Origin: Rikenellaceae bacterium
GTDB lineage: Bacteria; Bacteroidota; Bacteroidia; Bacteroidales; UBA932
Assembly: GCA_900767405.1 (NCBI GenBank)
Contig: CAAFZB010000058.1
Coordinates: 1 to 12,575, forward strand
Length of the DNA stretch: 12,575 nucleotides
Direction of reading: 5' to 3'
Shown here: one piece after another, positions 1-6,972 of the stretch
Numbering within the stretch: position 1 is the stretch's first letter
Layout of the letters: each line of letters starts with the position of its first letter
Translations under genes and position numbers: made by a program
Notes under the pieces: model-generated
The model's input: only the letters and a program-made list of their open reading frames with translations
The model's database searches: none
Told to the model about the DNA's origin: nothing

Positions 1-663
1 AAATCTTCCGACCCTGCAGTCCCCGAGATGGTTGACCTTGGCCTTAGTGTGAAATGGGCATCGTTCAATGTCGGTGCAAGCAAGCCGGAAGAATACGGCG
101 GCTATTACCAGTGGGCAGGGCTTGAAGATGTTACCAGTAGAGACATAGGTTGGGACAAGTGCCCTTATCATACAACTTCACATTCATATTATTATACAGG
201 TTGGACAAAATATGTCACTTCAGATAGATATTGGTATTGGTCAGGTGACGGCAGTCCGGACAACAAGACTGTACTGGAACCCGAAGATGACGTGGCTCAC
301 GTGACGTTAGGGGGTCATTGGCGAATACCAACAGAAGCAGAGTGGTATGAATTGATAAATAATTGCACCTGGACGTGGACAGACGATTACAACGGGACGG
401 GCATCGCAGGCGGGATAGCTACCAGCAATATGCCTGGTTATACCGAAAAATCCATATTCTTGCCTTTTGCAGGCATGCGCGCATATAGTGGATACACTCT
501 TAACACATTCTTCCGAGTCGGGAGCCAGGGTGACTATTGGTCTTCGTCGGGCTCTGAGGAAAATGCGTTTGCACCCTTTTTCACTTACGGCTTTATTTAT
601 GCGGATTTCTCCACACACAACTTCCGTCCCGAAGGCCTCTCTGTGCGTCCCGTTTCAGAATAA
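1..663 (+). CDS. FISUMP-domain protein, C-terminal part (5' end outside window)
   Basis: The reading frame is open from base 1 to the TAA at 661-663, so this is the C-terminal 220 codons of a longer protein. The ATG at 28 lies inside the domain and is unlikely to be the true start. The fragment begins with VDLGLSVKWASFNVGA and has HWRIPTEAEWYEL in the middle, a YWSSS motif, and ends GLSVRPVSE. These are landmarks of the FISUMP family (Fibrobacter succinogenes major paralogous domain), related to DUF1566 and common at the C-terminus of Bacteroidales surface lipoproteins, often behind Ig-like repeats. Trp, Tyr and Gly are abundant, as expected for this domain. No function can be assigned beyond a probable cell-surface location, which is inferred from the family because the export signal would lie upstream of the window. 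A strong stem-loop follows the stop codon by three bases. Confidence 0.85.
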   Translation, partial: KSSDPAVPEMVDLGLSVKWASFNVGASKPEEYGGYYQWAGLEDVTSRDIGWDKCPYHTTSHSYYYTGWTKYVTSDRYWYWSGDGSPDNKTVLEPEDDVAHVTLGGHWRIPTEAEWYELINNCTWTWTDDYNGTGIAGGIATSNMPGYTEKSIFLPFAGMRAYSGYTLNTFFRVGSQGDYWSSSGSEENAFAPFFTYGFIYADFSTHNFRPEGLSVRPVSE

Positions 664-666
664 AAC

Positions 667-702
667 TGCTATGAGTCCAAGCGAACGCAAGGACTCGTAG
701 CA
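667..702. terminator. 12-bp stem-loop right after the FISUMP stop; possible terminator
   Basis: Bases 667-678 pair with 691-702 over 12 base pairs, including one G-T pair, around a 12-base loop (AAGCGAACGCAA). The structure begins three bases after the TAA. No clear run of T follows (TTAAAGAC), so it is not a textbook intrinsic terminator. It could instead protect the transcript 3' end or be the cruciform-type hairpin seen after variable regions of some diversity-generating retroelements. The stem is seen directly; its role is inferred. Confidence 0.5.
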
Positions 703-798
703 TTAAAGACATAGCCTTTAGGCAATGCCGCGCCTTCGGTCCCTGTGCAGCGGGACCGATCATCAGCACGGCGAAGCTGTGCGCAAAGCCATTTTGCG
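703..798. other. Run of short hairpins, function unknown
   Basis: At least three more inverted repeats follow closely. 710-727 is CAT-GCCT pairing with AGGC-ATG around a short loop. 737-743 pairs with 752-758 (CGGTCCC/GGGACCG, 8-base loop). 782-787 pairs with 793-798 (CGCAAA/TTTGCG, 5-base loop). A weaker CAGC/GCTG pair lies at 764-767 and 776-779. The density suggests a structured transcript tail, a small structured RNA or a decayed repeat. I recognise no known RNA family and see no convincing protein in either strand. Confidence 0.35.
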
Positions 799-1023
799 AA
801 AAAGATGAATTATAATGGGGACAGAATGAGTCGTTGATTTGCCAAACTCCCTTAATCTTGGAGTGAGCGGAATCAATATATCCATTCTCTTTCATCTAGA
901 TGATGACGTTGAGGAAATTCTGTTTTTGTGGGCAGATTACGAAAGATTGAAGGACTGCTGTCTGATTCTTTCTGTTAGTTCTTCCATTCTTTTGATTAAT
1001 ACTTTTTTGCACACTTTTGGTGA
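799..1023. other. Gene-free AT-rich stretch with a possible short coding remnant
   Basis: No complete gene is supported here. On the minus strand, 987 to 937 encodes MEELTERIRQQSFNLS and a TAA stop. In the same frame about ten further plausible residues precede the Met, up to an in-frame TGA that lies inside the neighbouring repeat. This could be the tail of a lost gene cut by the repeat, or chance. A weak ACTCC/GGAGT inverted repeat occurs at 846-850 and 860-864. I see nothing else. Confidence 0.25.
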
Positions 1024-1107
1024 GATCCCGGATCAGGTCCGGGATGACGGTAGGTCGGGATGACCAATCGTGAAGGGATCCCGGATCAGGTCCGGGATGA
1101 CGGTAGG
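1024..1107. repeat. Two copies of a palindromic interspersed repeat (TCAGG-loop variant)
   Basis: Bases 1024-1054 and 1077-1107 are identical over 31 bases. Each carries the stem TCCCGGA / TCCGGGA around a five-base TCAGG loop (1026-1044 and 1079-1097), followed by TGACGGTAGG. Between the copies lies a half unit, GTCGGGATGACC. The same hairpin with a TCAAG loop recurs at 10391, 10482 and 12485, always in the same orientation relative to the + strand. The form resembles REP/BIME-type short palindromic elements. The right copy overlaps the 3' end of the minus-strand PLP enzyme gene and supplies its stop codon. Confidence 0.85.
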
Positions 1108-2123
1108 ATGGTTTCCAGGGCGCGGACATCCTCGGAGGTAGTTTCCCAGGAGGTGACGAAACGGACCTTGGACTCTTTCTCCCCTCTCGGTCCCCAATAT
1201 TCGAAAGAGACCTGGGAGCTGATACGGTCTATGACTTCGTTGGGAAGGACAAAGAACTGCTGGTTCGTAGGCGAGTCTATGAAAGGCCTGTATCCCTTCG
1301 ATTCCAGAATCCGGCGCAGTTCCATTGCCAGTTCCACCCCGTGCCTGCCTATCTCCATATACAGATTGTCCGTGAAAAGCTGAGCAAACTGTGCCCCAAG
1401 AAGCCGGCCTTTTGCCAGAATGGCGCCGTGGGCTTTCATAAGGCTCTCGAATCCCTGCAGATAAGCGGGATTGTTGCAAACTACGGCTTCCCCGAACAAA
1501 GCCCCCATCTTTGTACCGCCGATGTAGAAAACATCACAATTCTCACTAAGCAGCGGCAGAGTGACATCCTTGCTGGCGGCGAGGCCGAAGCCCAGTCTGG
1601 CCCCGTCTATATACAACGGAATATTGTATTCCCCGGCCACGGCGTGCAGGTCCCTGAGTTCCTGCAATGAATAGATTGTGCCGTACTCTGTGGGGAAGGA
1701 AATGTACACGGCGCCGGGAACTGTCATATACTTCCAGGTATCGTCGGCATAGAAATTTTGCAGATAGGCCTTAAGTTCCGACGCAGACATCTTTCCCTGA
1801 TGGGAAGGGAGCGTTATCACCTTGTGCCCGCAAAACTCCACCGCCCCAGCCTCGTGGACGTTGATGTGTCCGGATTCGACGGATATCACTCCCCCGATTC
1901 TGGGAAGCAACCCGTCCAGCACCGTTGCGTTGGTCTGGGTGCCTCCAACCATAAGGAACACCTGCGCATCGGGATTGACACAGGCTTCCCTGATGAGCCG
2001 GGCGGCCCTGTCACAGAACTCATCGTGTCCGTATCCGCTGGTCTGGAGCATATTTGTCTTTACCAATGCATCCAGCACCTTGGGATGCGCCCCGGCCATA
2101 TAATCACAATCGAACCGTATCAT
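1086..2123 (-). CDS. Threonine-aldolase-family PLP enzyme (beta-eliminating lyase fold)
   Basis: This 345-residue protein belongs to the low-specificity L-threonine aldolase / beta-eliminating lyase family of fold-type I PLP enzymes, which typically cleave L-threonine or L-allo-threonine to glycine and acetaldehyde. Visible landmarks are SGHINVHEAGA with His86 or His90 as the likely ring-stacking residue, YIDGAR (Asp173, expected to contact the pyridine nitrogen) and YIGGTKMGALFGEAVV with Lys205 as the expected Schiff-base lysine. The length fits the family. The ATG at 2123 lies six bases after the helicase stop, so the two genes are probably co-transcribed; no Shine-Dalgarno sequence is visible. 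The last residues (LPSSRT) and the TGA stop are encoded by an interspersed palindromic repeat, so the native C-terminus may have been altered. The exact substrate is inferred from the family; some relatives act on other beta-hydroxy amino acids. Confidence 0.88.
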   Translation of the reverse strand: MIRFDCDYMAGAHPKVLDALVKTNMLQTSGYGHDEFCDRAARLIREACVNPDAQVFLMVGGTQTNATVLDGLLPRIGGVISVESGHINVHEAGAVEFCGHKVITLPSHQGKMSASELKAYLQNFYADDTWKYMTVPGAVYISFPTEYGTIYSLQELRDLHAVAGEYNIPLYIDGARLGFGLAASKDVTLPLLSENCDVFYIGGTKMGALFGEAVVCNNPAYLQGFESLMKAHGAILAKGRLLGAQFAQLFTDNLYMEIGRHGVELAMELRRILESKGYRPFIDSPTNQQFFVLPNEVIDRISSQVSFEYWGPRGEKESKVRFVTSWETTSEDVRALETILPSSRT

Positions 2124-2129
2124 TTTAAA

Positions 2130-4433
2130 TCAATGTTTTTCAGGTCTTAGCTTTGCATATTTGAGAAGGAGAAGTTTTTCTCCGTAATTGTCGAAAAGAA
2201 TCTTTGCCTTGAGCTCCGGCGCCACCCCCTCGATGGAGAGGATACGGCCTGTGCCAAAGCGGTTGTGCTCCACCCTCTCACCTTCGAAAAGCTGAGTCAT
2301 ATCCACCGGCACAAAGTTGGGGTCGATGATATCCGGCTTTGACGATACTGCAGGCTTTGCAGCAACAGGGTTAGGGGTTGGCTGCCTTTTTACGGCAGAA
2401 CCAAAGAAACGCCTTCCTTCATATCTTCCAACCGCTGCGCGAGACGGGAAGAAGGGTTCTGGAGAATCGTTGTAATCTTCTTTTCCCAAAGGATTTTCTA
2501 TGTATCTTTCGTCTATCTCGCGAAGAAACCTCGAGGGCGGATTGCTCTCGTGTTTTCCGTTCCTCATTCTGGTCGATGCAAGGGAAAGATACACCGATTT
2601 CATCGCCCTTGTCACCGCCACGTAGAACAGGCGTCTTTCCTCCTCGAGTTCCCGTGGTCCGCCCAGTCCTCCGGCATTGGGGAAAAGGTTTTCCTCCATT
2701 CCCGCCACGAATACATAAGGGAATTCCAGGCCTTTGGCAGAGTGCACCGTCATAAGGGACACCTTGTTGGAAGAGTCCTCGTCTTCGGCCACATCCACGT
2801 TGCTCAGAAGGGACACGTTCTCCAGGAAATCTCCCAGGCTGTCCTGAACCTCGTCCTCACGCTCCTGCTGCTCCTCGACAAAAACCGAAACCGAATTCAG
2901 GAGTTCGTCCAGATTGGCGGTGCGGGCCATTCCTTCTATGGAGCTATCGGCCTTGTAAAAGGCATATAGAGTGCTTTCTTCATACACCTTCTGCGCCAGC
3001 GCATAGGCGTCGAGAGTGCCGCGGAGCTGGGAGAGCGAATCTATGAGCCGGCAGAACGGCTGCACTTTCGGAACCTGGAATCCGGCCTTGAAAAGACTGG
3101 TGCCCGCAGCGTTTGCAATCTGCGACACAGCGTCCCGGGTGGTATCGCCTATGCCTCGGGCCGGCTTGTTGACGGCCCTCTTGAATGCCTCGTCGTCGTT
3201 GGGGTTGACCACCAGCTTGAGGTAGGCCATCATATCCTTGATTTCGGCACGCTCGAAAAAGCTGTTGCCGGAATATATCATATAGGGAATATTCCTGCGC
3301 CTGAGCGCTTCCTCTATTGCGCGGGACTGGGAGTTGGTGCGGTAGAGTACGGCAAAATCCTGATACTGCGCTCCATCCGTCCTTATCCGCCCCGAAATCT
3401 CGGACACTATCATTGCAGCCTCCTCGCTTTCGGTGAAAGACTGCAGGATGCGGAGGCGGTCGCCGCGCTCGCCTTCGGAATAGCAGACCTTGGGAATGCG
3501 TCCTTCATTCTTGGAGATGAGGGAGTTTGCAGCCTCAACGATATTCTGCGTGCTGCGGTAGTTGCGCTCGAGCCTGAAAAGGCGGCACTCGGGATAATCC
3601 TTCTTGAAATTGAGGATATTCTCGATTTTCGCCCCGCGGAAGGCGTAGATACTCTGGGAGTCGTCGCCTACCACGCATATGTTCCTGTGAACCTGGCTGA
3701 GTTTCTTTATTATGACGTACTGGGCGCGGTTGGTGTCCTGATACTCATCTACAAGGATGTGCGAGAAACGGTTCTGAAGGTCTTCGAGAGCTTGCGGAAC
3801 GTCGCGCAGCAGTATGTTCATATTCACCAGGATGTCGTCGAAATCCATCACCCCGCCGGCCTTGAGCCTGCGCTGGTAGAGTTCGTAGACTTCGACAAGC
3901 CTGGGCCGCTTGCTGTGCAGGTCGGAAACCATAATCTCCTGGCTGGCGCGGTAGGCGCTCACGGTCACCAGGTTGTTCTTTGCCATCGAAATTCTGGAGA
4001 GCACCTCCTTGGGCTTGTAGATTTTGTCGTCCAGCCCGAGTTCCTTTATGCACGCCTTGACGGCGCTCTGCTGGTCGGACGCATCGTAAATGGTAAAATT
4101 GGAGGGATAGCCCAGAGCCTCGGAATACTCCCTGAGGAACCGTACGAAAACGGAATGGAAGGTTCCCATCACCAGCCTTCGGGCCCGCTGCTCCCCAATG
4201 AGGCGCGCGATCCTCTCCTTCATTTCGGTCGCCGCCTTTTTGGTAAAAGTGAGCGCCAGCACCCTGGAGGCCTCAACCCCCGAGGCAAGAATATATGCAA
4301 TGCGGTTGGTGAGCACCCTAGTCTTTCCCGACCCTGCTCCCGCCACAATCAAAACAGGTCCCCCGATACACTCCACAGCCCTTCGCTGCTCACTGTTGAG
4401 ACCTTCAAGAATAGAGTTCACATTTGATTCCAT
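2130..4433 (-). CDS. pcrA: PcrA/UvrD-type superfamily 1 DNA helicase
   Basis: This 767-residue ATP-dependent 3'-5' DNA helicase likely acts in nucleotide excision repair, removal of nucleoprotein blocks and replication restart. All superfamily 1A motifs are present in order: Walker A GAGSGKT at 32-38, LTFTKKAATEM at 61-71, Walker B DEYQDT at 229-234, GDDSQSIYAFRGA at 256-268, NYRST at 291-295, TVHSAKGLEF at 562-571 and VAVTRA at 605-610. A poorly conserved proline-containing linker (about 650-710) leads to a Tudor-like end (about 716-764, VEHNRFGTGRI then KLRPEKH), which in PcrA/UvrD binds RNA polymerase. The RecBCD/AddA nuclease domain is absent. The ATG at 4433 is the first Met ahead of the helicase motifs. 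It is the first gene of a two-gene unit with the downstream PLP enzyme and is divergent from nqrA. The name uvrD would be equally acceptable. Confidence 0.95.
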   Translation of the reverse strand: MESNVNSILEGLNSEQRRAVECIGGPVLIVAGAGSGKTRVLTNRIAYILASGVEASRVLALTFTKKAATEMKERIARLIGEQRARRLVMGTFHSVFVRFLREYSEALGYPSNFTIYDASDQQSAVKACIKELGLDDKIYKPKEVLSRISMAKNNLVTVSAYRASQEIMVSDLHSKRPRLVEVYELYQRRLKAGGVMDFDDILVNMNILLRDVPQALEDLQNRFSHILVDEYQDTNRAQYVIIKKLSQVHRNICVVGDDSQSIYAFRGAKIENILNFKKDYPECRLFRLERNYRSTQNIVEAANSLISKNEGRIPKVCYSEGERGDRLRILQSFTESEEAAMIVSEISGRIRTDGAQYQDFAVLYRTNSQSRAIEEALRRRNIPYMIYSGNSFFERAEIKDMMAYLKLVVNPNDDEAFKRAVNKPARGIGDTTRDAVSQIANAAGTSLFKAGFQVPKVQPFCRLIDSLSQLRGTLDAYALAQKVYEESTLYAFYKADSSIEGMARTANLDELLNSVSVFVEEQQEREDEVQDSLGDFLENVSLLSNVDVAEDEDSSNKVSLMTVHSAKGLEFPYVFVAGMEENLFPNAGGLGGPRELEEERRLFYVAVTRAMKSVYLSLASTRMRNGKHESNPPSRFLREIDERYIENPLGKEDYNDSPEPFFPSRAAVGRYEGRRFFGSAVKRQPTPNPVAAKPAVSSKPDIIDPNFVPVDMTQLFEGERVEHNRFGTGRILSIEGVAPELKAKILFDNYGEKLLLLKYAKLRPEKH

Positions 4434-4440
4434 TTCGGGG

Positions 4441-4448
4441 CAAAAATA
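4441..4448 (-). promoter_or_regulatory. Candidate -7 box for the helicase gene
   Basis: Read on the minus strand these bases are TATTTTTG, a full match to the Bacteroidota -7 consensus TAnnTTTG. The box ends only seven bases before the ATG at 4433, so transcription from it would give a leaderless or nearly leaderless mRNA. No TTTG-like -33 element is seen at the usual spacing, so the call is tentative. Confidence 0.4.
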
Positions 4449-4461
4449 GGGAAAAATTTAG

Positions 4462-4469
4462 TATATTCG
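4462..4469 (+). promoter_or_regulatory. Candidate -7 box for the nqr operon
   Basis: TATATTCG matches TAnnTTTG at all fixed positions except one. It lies 36 bases before the nqrA ATG, giving a plausible leader of about 30 bases that is AT-rich (AACAAAACAATAAAAA), typical of Bacteroidota translation starts. No clear -33 element is seen. The whole divergent gap to the helicase gene is only 72 bases, so the two promoters must lie close together or overlap. Confidence 0.4.
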
Positions 4470-4505
4470 CGTCGCATTCTGACAATTCTAACAAAACAAT
4501 AAAAA

Positions 4506-5864
4506 ATGTCATTAAACATCGATTTGAAAAGAGGTCTCGACATTCCCATTAGCGGAACCGCCGAACCCCGTATCAGCAAAACGATTGTGCCTGGCATTGT
4601 AGCCGTGAAGCCCACCGATTTCAAAGGGCTTGTACCCCGTCTCCTGGTAAGTGAGGGTGACGAGGTCCTTTGCGGTTCCCCTGTCCTGGCAGACAAACTG
4701 CACCCCGAGATTCTCATCACTTCTCCCGTAAGCGGAAAGGTAAGTTCGATCGTAAGGGGTGAAAAACGAAAACTGCTCGCAGTCCTCATCGAATCTGACG
4801 GCAAGGCAGCCTGCGCCGGTTTCAAGACCGGAGACATTGCAGCCCTTGGCACCGAAGAAGTCAGGAAAGTTCTCCTCGAGAGCGGCTTGTGGGCTTTCAT
4901 TGTCCAAAGGCCCTACGGCGTAATCGCCGACCCTGCGGCAGAGCCAAAGGCAATTTTCGTTTCCGCTTTCAACACTGCCCCCCTGGCCGCCGATCCCGAA
5001 TTCGCTTTCAAGGATGAGCTGGCCTACGTTCAGGCAGGTATCGACGCTCTTGCAAAACTCTCCAAGGGCGGCGTTCATCTTGGACTCGACGGAAAGTGCC
5101 GCGACAGCATTTTCGCCAAGCTCGAGAACGTAAAGAAGCACAGTTTCACCGGCAAGCATCCCGCAGGCAACGTAGGCGTTCAGATAAGCCACATCTGCCC
5201 TATCCGCAAGGATGAAACCGTTTGGACCGTCTCGCTGTGCGGCCTTGCTGCAATAGGCAGGCTTTTCAAGACCGGAAAGGTGAATCTTCTCCGCAAGGTG
5301 GCCGTCACCGGCCCGATGGCGATAGAGACCGCCTATATATGCACTGTTCCCGGAATGCCGATGAAGGAGCTTGCTCCATTCTACGGAAACACTCCCGAGC
5401 AGACCCGCATCGTAAGCGGAGACCCTCTCTGCGGAACCAACGTGGGAACCGGGGGCTACCTTGGATTCTTCGACACCCAGGTTACGATGCTCCGCGAAGG
5501 TAACGAACGCGAGTGGTTCGGATGGATCCGACCCATCCGCTACAAGCAGTTCAGCACCGACCACTGCTATTTCTCCTGGCTTACTCCCTGGAGGAAATAC
5601 GATATGGACACCAACATCCACGGCGGCGAGCGGGCTTTCGTAATGAGCGACCCCTACTACGCCAAGGTGCTCCCTATGGACATTTTCCCTCTTTATCTTA
5701 CCAAGGCCTGCCTTGCCGGCGACATTGACAAGATGGAGAAATTCGGCATTTATGAAGTTCTTCCCGAGGATCTCGCCACCTGCGAATTCATAGATCCCTG
5801 CAAGAACGAGATTCAGGATATTATTGCAAAGGGCATTGACCTGATGCGCAAAGAAATGGCTTAA
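4506..5864 (+). CDS. nqrA: Na+-translocating NADH:quinone reductase subunit A
   Basis: NqrA is the large peripheral cytoplasmic subunit of the Na+-NQR respiratory complex, which couples electron flow from NADH to quinone with Na+ export. At 452 residues it matches the usual length of about 450. Family landmarks include KRGLDIPISG near the N-terminus, GDEVLCGSPVLADK in the biotinyl-like N-terminal part, HPAGNVGVQISHI and CGLAAIGRLFKTG in the middle, and GTNVGTGGYLGFFDTQVT followed by NEREWFGWIRP in the C-terminal half. It carries no covalently bound flavin. It is the first gene of nqrABCDEF, and nqrB begins four bases after its stop. No Shine-Dalgarno sequence is visible; the ATG follows an A-run. 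Confidence 0.97.
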   Translation: MSLNIDLKRGLDIPISGTAEPRISKTIVPGIVAVKPTDFKGLVPRLLVSEGDEVLCGSPVLADKLHPEILITSPVSGKVSSIVRGEKRKLLAVLIESDGKAACAGFKTGDIAALGTEEVRKVLLESGLWAFIVQRPYGVIADPAAEPKAIFVSAFNTAPLAADPEFAFKDELAYVQAGIDALAKLSKGGVHLGLDGKCRDSIFAKLENVKKHSFTGKHPAGNVGVQISHICPIRKDETVWTVSLCGLAAIGRLFKTGKVNLLRKVAVTGPMAIETAYICTVPGMPMKELAPFYGNTPEQTRIVSGDPLCGTNVGTGGYLGFFDTQVTMLREGNEREWFGWIRPIRYKQFSTDHCYFSWLTPWRKYDMDTNIHGGERAFVMSDPYYAKVLPMDIFPLYLTKACLAGDIDKMEKFGIYEVLPEDLATCEFIDPCKNEIQDIIAKGIDLMRKEMA

Positions 5865-5868
5865 AAGT

Positions 5869-6969
5869 ATGAACAAGATTTTTGAAAAAGGCGGAAAGCT
5901 GTACTGGCTTCACTCCACTGCCGATGCTTTTGACACATTTCTGAAAGTTCCCGCAACCGTTTCGGCCAAGGGTTCGAGTGTGCGCGATGCCATCGACCTC
6001 AAGCGTATTATGATTATGGTTGTGATTGCGCTGGTTCCCGCAGCCCTCTTCGGAATGTGGAACGTAGGCTATCAGCACAACCTTACCCTGGGCGACGGAC
6101 GTCTTCAGATTCTGGCCAACTTCTGGTACGGTTTCCTGCACGTCCTGCCCCTCTATCTGGTTTCCTACATCGTAGGTCTTGCGATAGAGTTCGGTTCTTC
6201 ACAGATTAGGAACGAAGAGGTTAACGAAGGCTACCTGGTTTCAGGTTTCCTCATCCCCCTCATCGTTCCCGTTACAACTCCCCTCTGGATGGTGGCCCTG
6301 GCTACCGCATTCTCTGTAATCTTCTGCAAGGAAGTATTCGGAGGAACCGGTATGAATATATGGAATCCGGCACTTGTCGCCCGCGCATTCCTGTTCTTCG
6401 CATACCCCAACCAGATGTCAGGTTCCCAGGTATGGATTTCCAACCCGGGTCCCGATGCAATCACCGGAGCCACTCCCCTTGCTCTGGACGGTCCCGCCCA
6501 GTACGGAACAGGCTTCTGGGATCTGTTCATAGGCACCACCCCCGGCTGTGTTGGTGAGACTTCTGTCATCGCCATCCTGCTCGGAGCCATCCTGCTCCTC
6601 TGGACAGGCGTTGCCAGTTGGAGGATAATGCTCTCGTCTGTCCTGGGCGCCCTGTTCGTAGGCGGAATAGGCCAGCTTGCAGGTGTAACCGAAATCACCT
6701 GTTGGGAGCAGCTTCTCATTGGCGGATTCGCATTCGGTACGGTATTTATGGCAACAGACCCCGTAACGTCTGCACAGACCAACTGCGGAAAGTGGATATA
6801 CGGTTTCCTCATCGGAGCCCTCTGCATTACCGTACGTCTGTTCAACCCCGGCTATGCCGAAGGTATGATGCTGGCGATCCTGCTTATGAACACCTTCGCT
6901 CCGCTTATCGACCACGTTGTCGTAAGCTGCAGCATCTCTGCAAGAAACAAAAAATTCAAAGCCGCATAA
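5869..6969 (+). CDS. nqrB: Na+-translocating NADH:quinone reductase subunit B
   Basis: NqrB is a polytopic inner-membrane subunit that carries a covalently attached FMN (and riboflavin in characterised enzymes) and forms part of the Na+ path and quinone site. The attachment motif DAITGATPL is present, with Thr202 as the expected phosphoester-linked residue, corresponding to the SGAT threonine of Vibrio NqrB. The N-terminus (FEKGGKLYWLHSTADAFDTF) and VRDAIDLKR are typical. Many hydrophobic segments follow, for example about 46-64, 86-105 and 125-150. The protein has 366 residues, somewhat shorter than the roughly 410 of Vibrio, with no sign of internal loss. The stop is followed by nqrC after three bases. 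Confidence 0.97.
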   Translation: MNKIFEKGGKLYWLHSTADAFDTFLKVPATVSAKGSSVRDAIDLKRIMIMVVIALVPAALFGMWNVGYQHNLTLGDGRLQILANFWYGFLHVLPLYLVSYIVGLAIEFGSSQIRNEEVNEGYLVSGFLIPLIVPVTTPLWMVALATAFSVIFCKEVFGGTGMNIWNPALVARAFLFFAYPNQMSGSQVWISNPGPDAITGATPLALDGPAQYGTGFWDLFIGTTPGCVGETSVIAILLGAILLLWTGVASWRIMLSSVLGALFVGGIGQLAGVTEITCWEQLLIGGFAFGTVFMATDPVTSAQTNCGKWIYGFLIGALCITVRLFNPGYAEGMMLAILLMNTFAPLIDHVVVSCSISARNKKFKAA

Positions 6970-6972
6970 GTT

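Noticed and set aside
737..798. The hairpin run as a tRNA or an integron attC site
   Set aside because: There is no acceptor/anticodon/T-arm arrangement, and I see no attC core-site pair or neighbouring gene cassette.
593..895. A 100-codon minus-strand frame covering the FISUMP end and the hairpin run
   Set aside because: It is built largely from hairpin sequence and antisense of the FISUMP gene, with no domain or plausible start context.
3687..4427. A 246-codon open frame on the + strand inside the helicase gene
   Set aside because: It lies opposite the conserved helicase motifs I to III and shows no protein-family features of its own.
4512..5876. A 454-codon open frame antisense to nqrA, nearly the same length as nqrA itself
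   Set aside because: The plus-strand product is clearly NqrA with family motifs along its length. The antisense frame has no recognisable motif and is explained by codon bias leaving few antisense stops.
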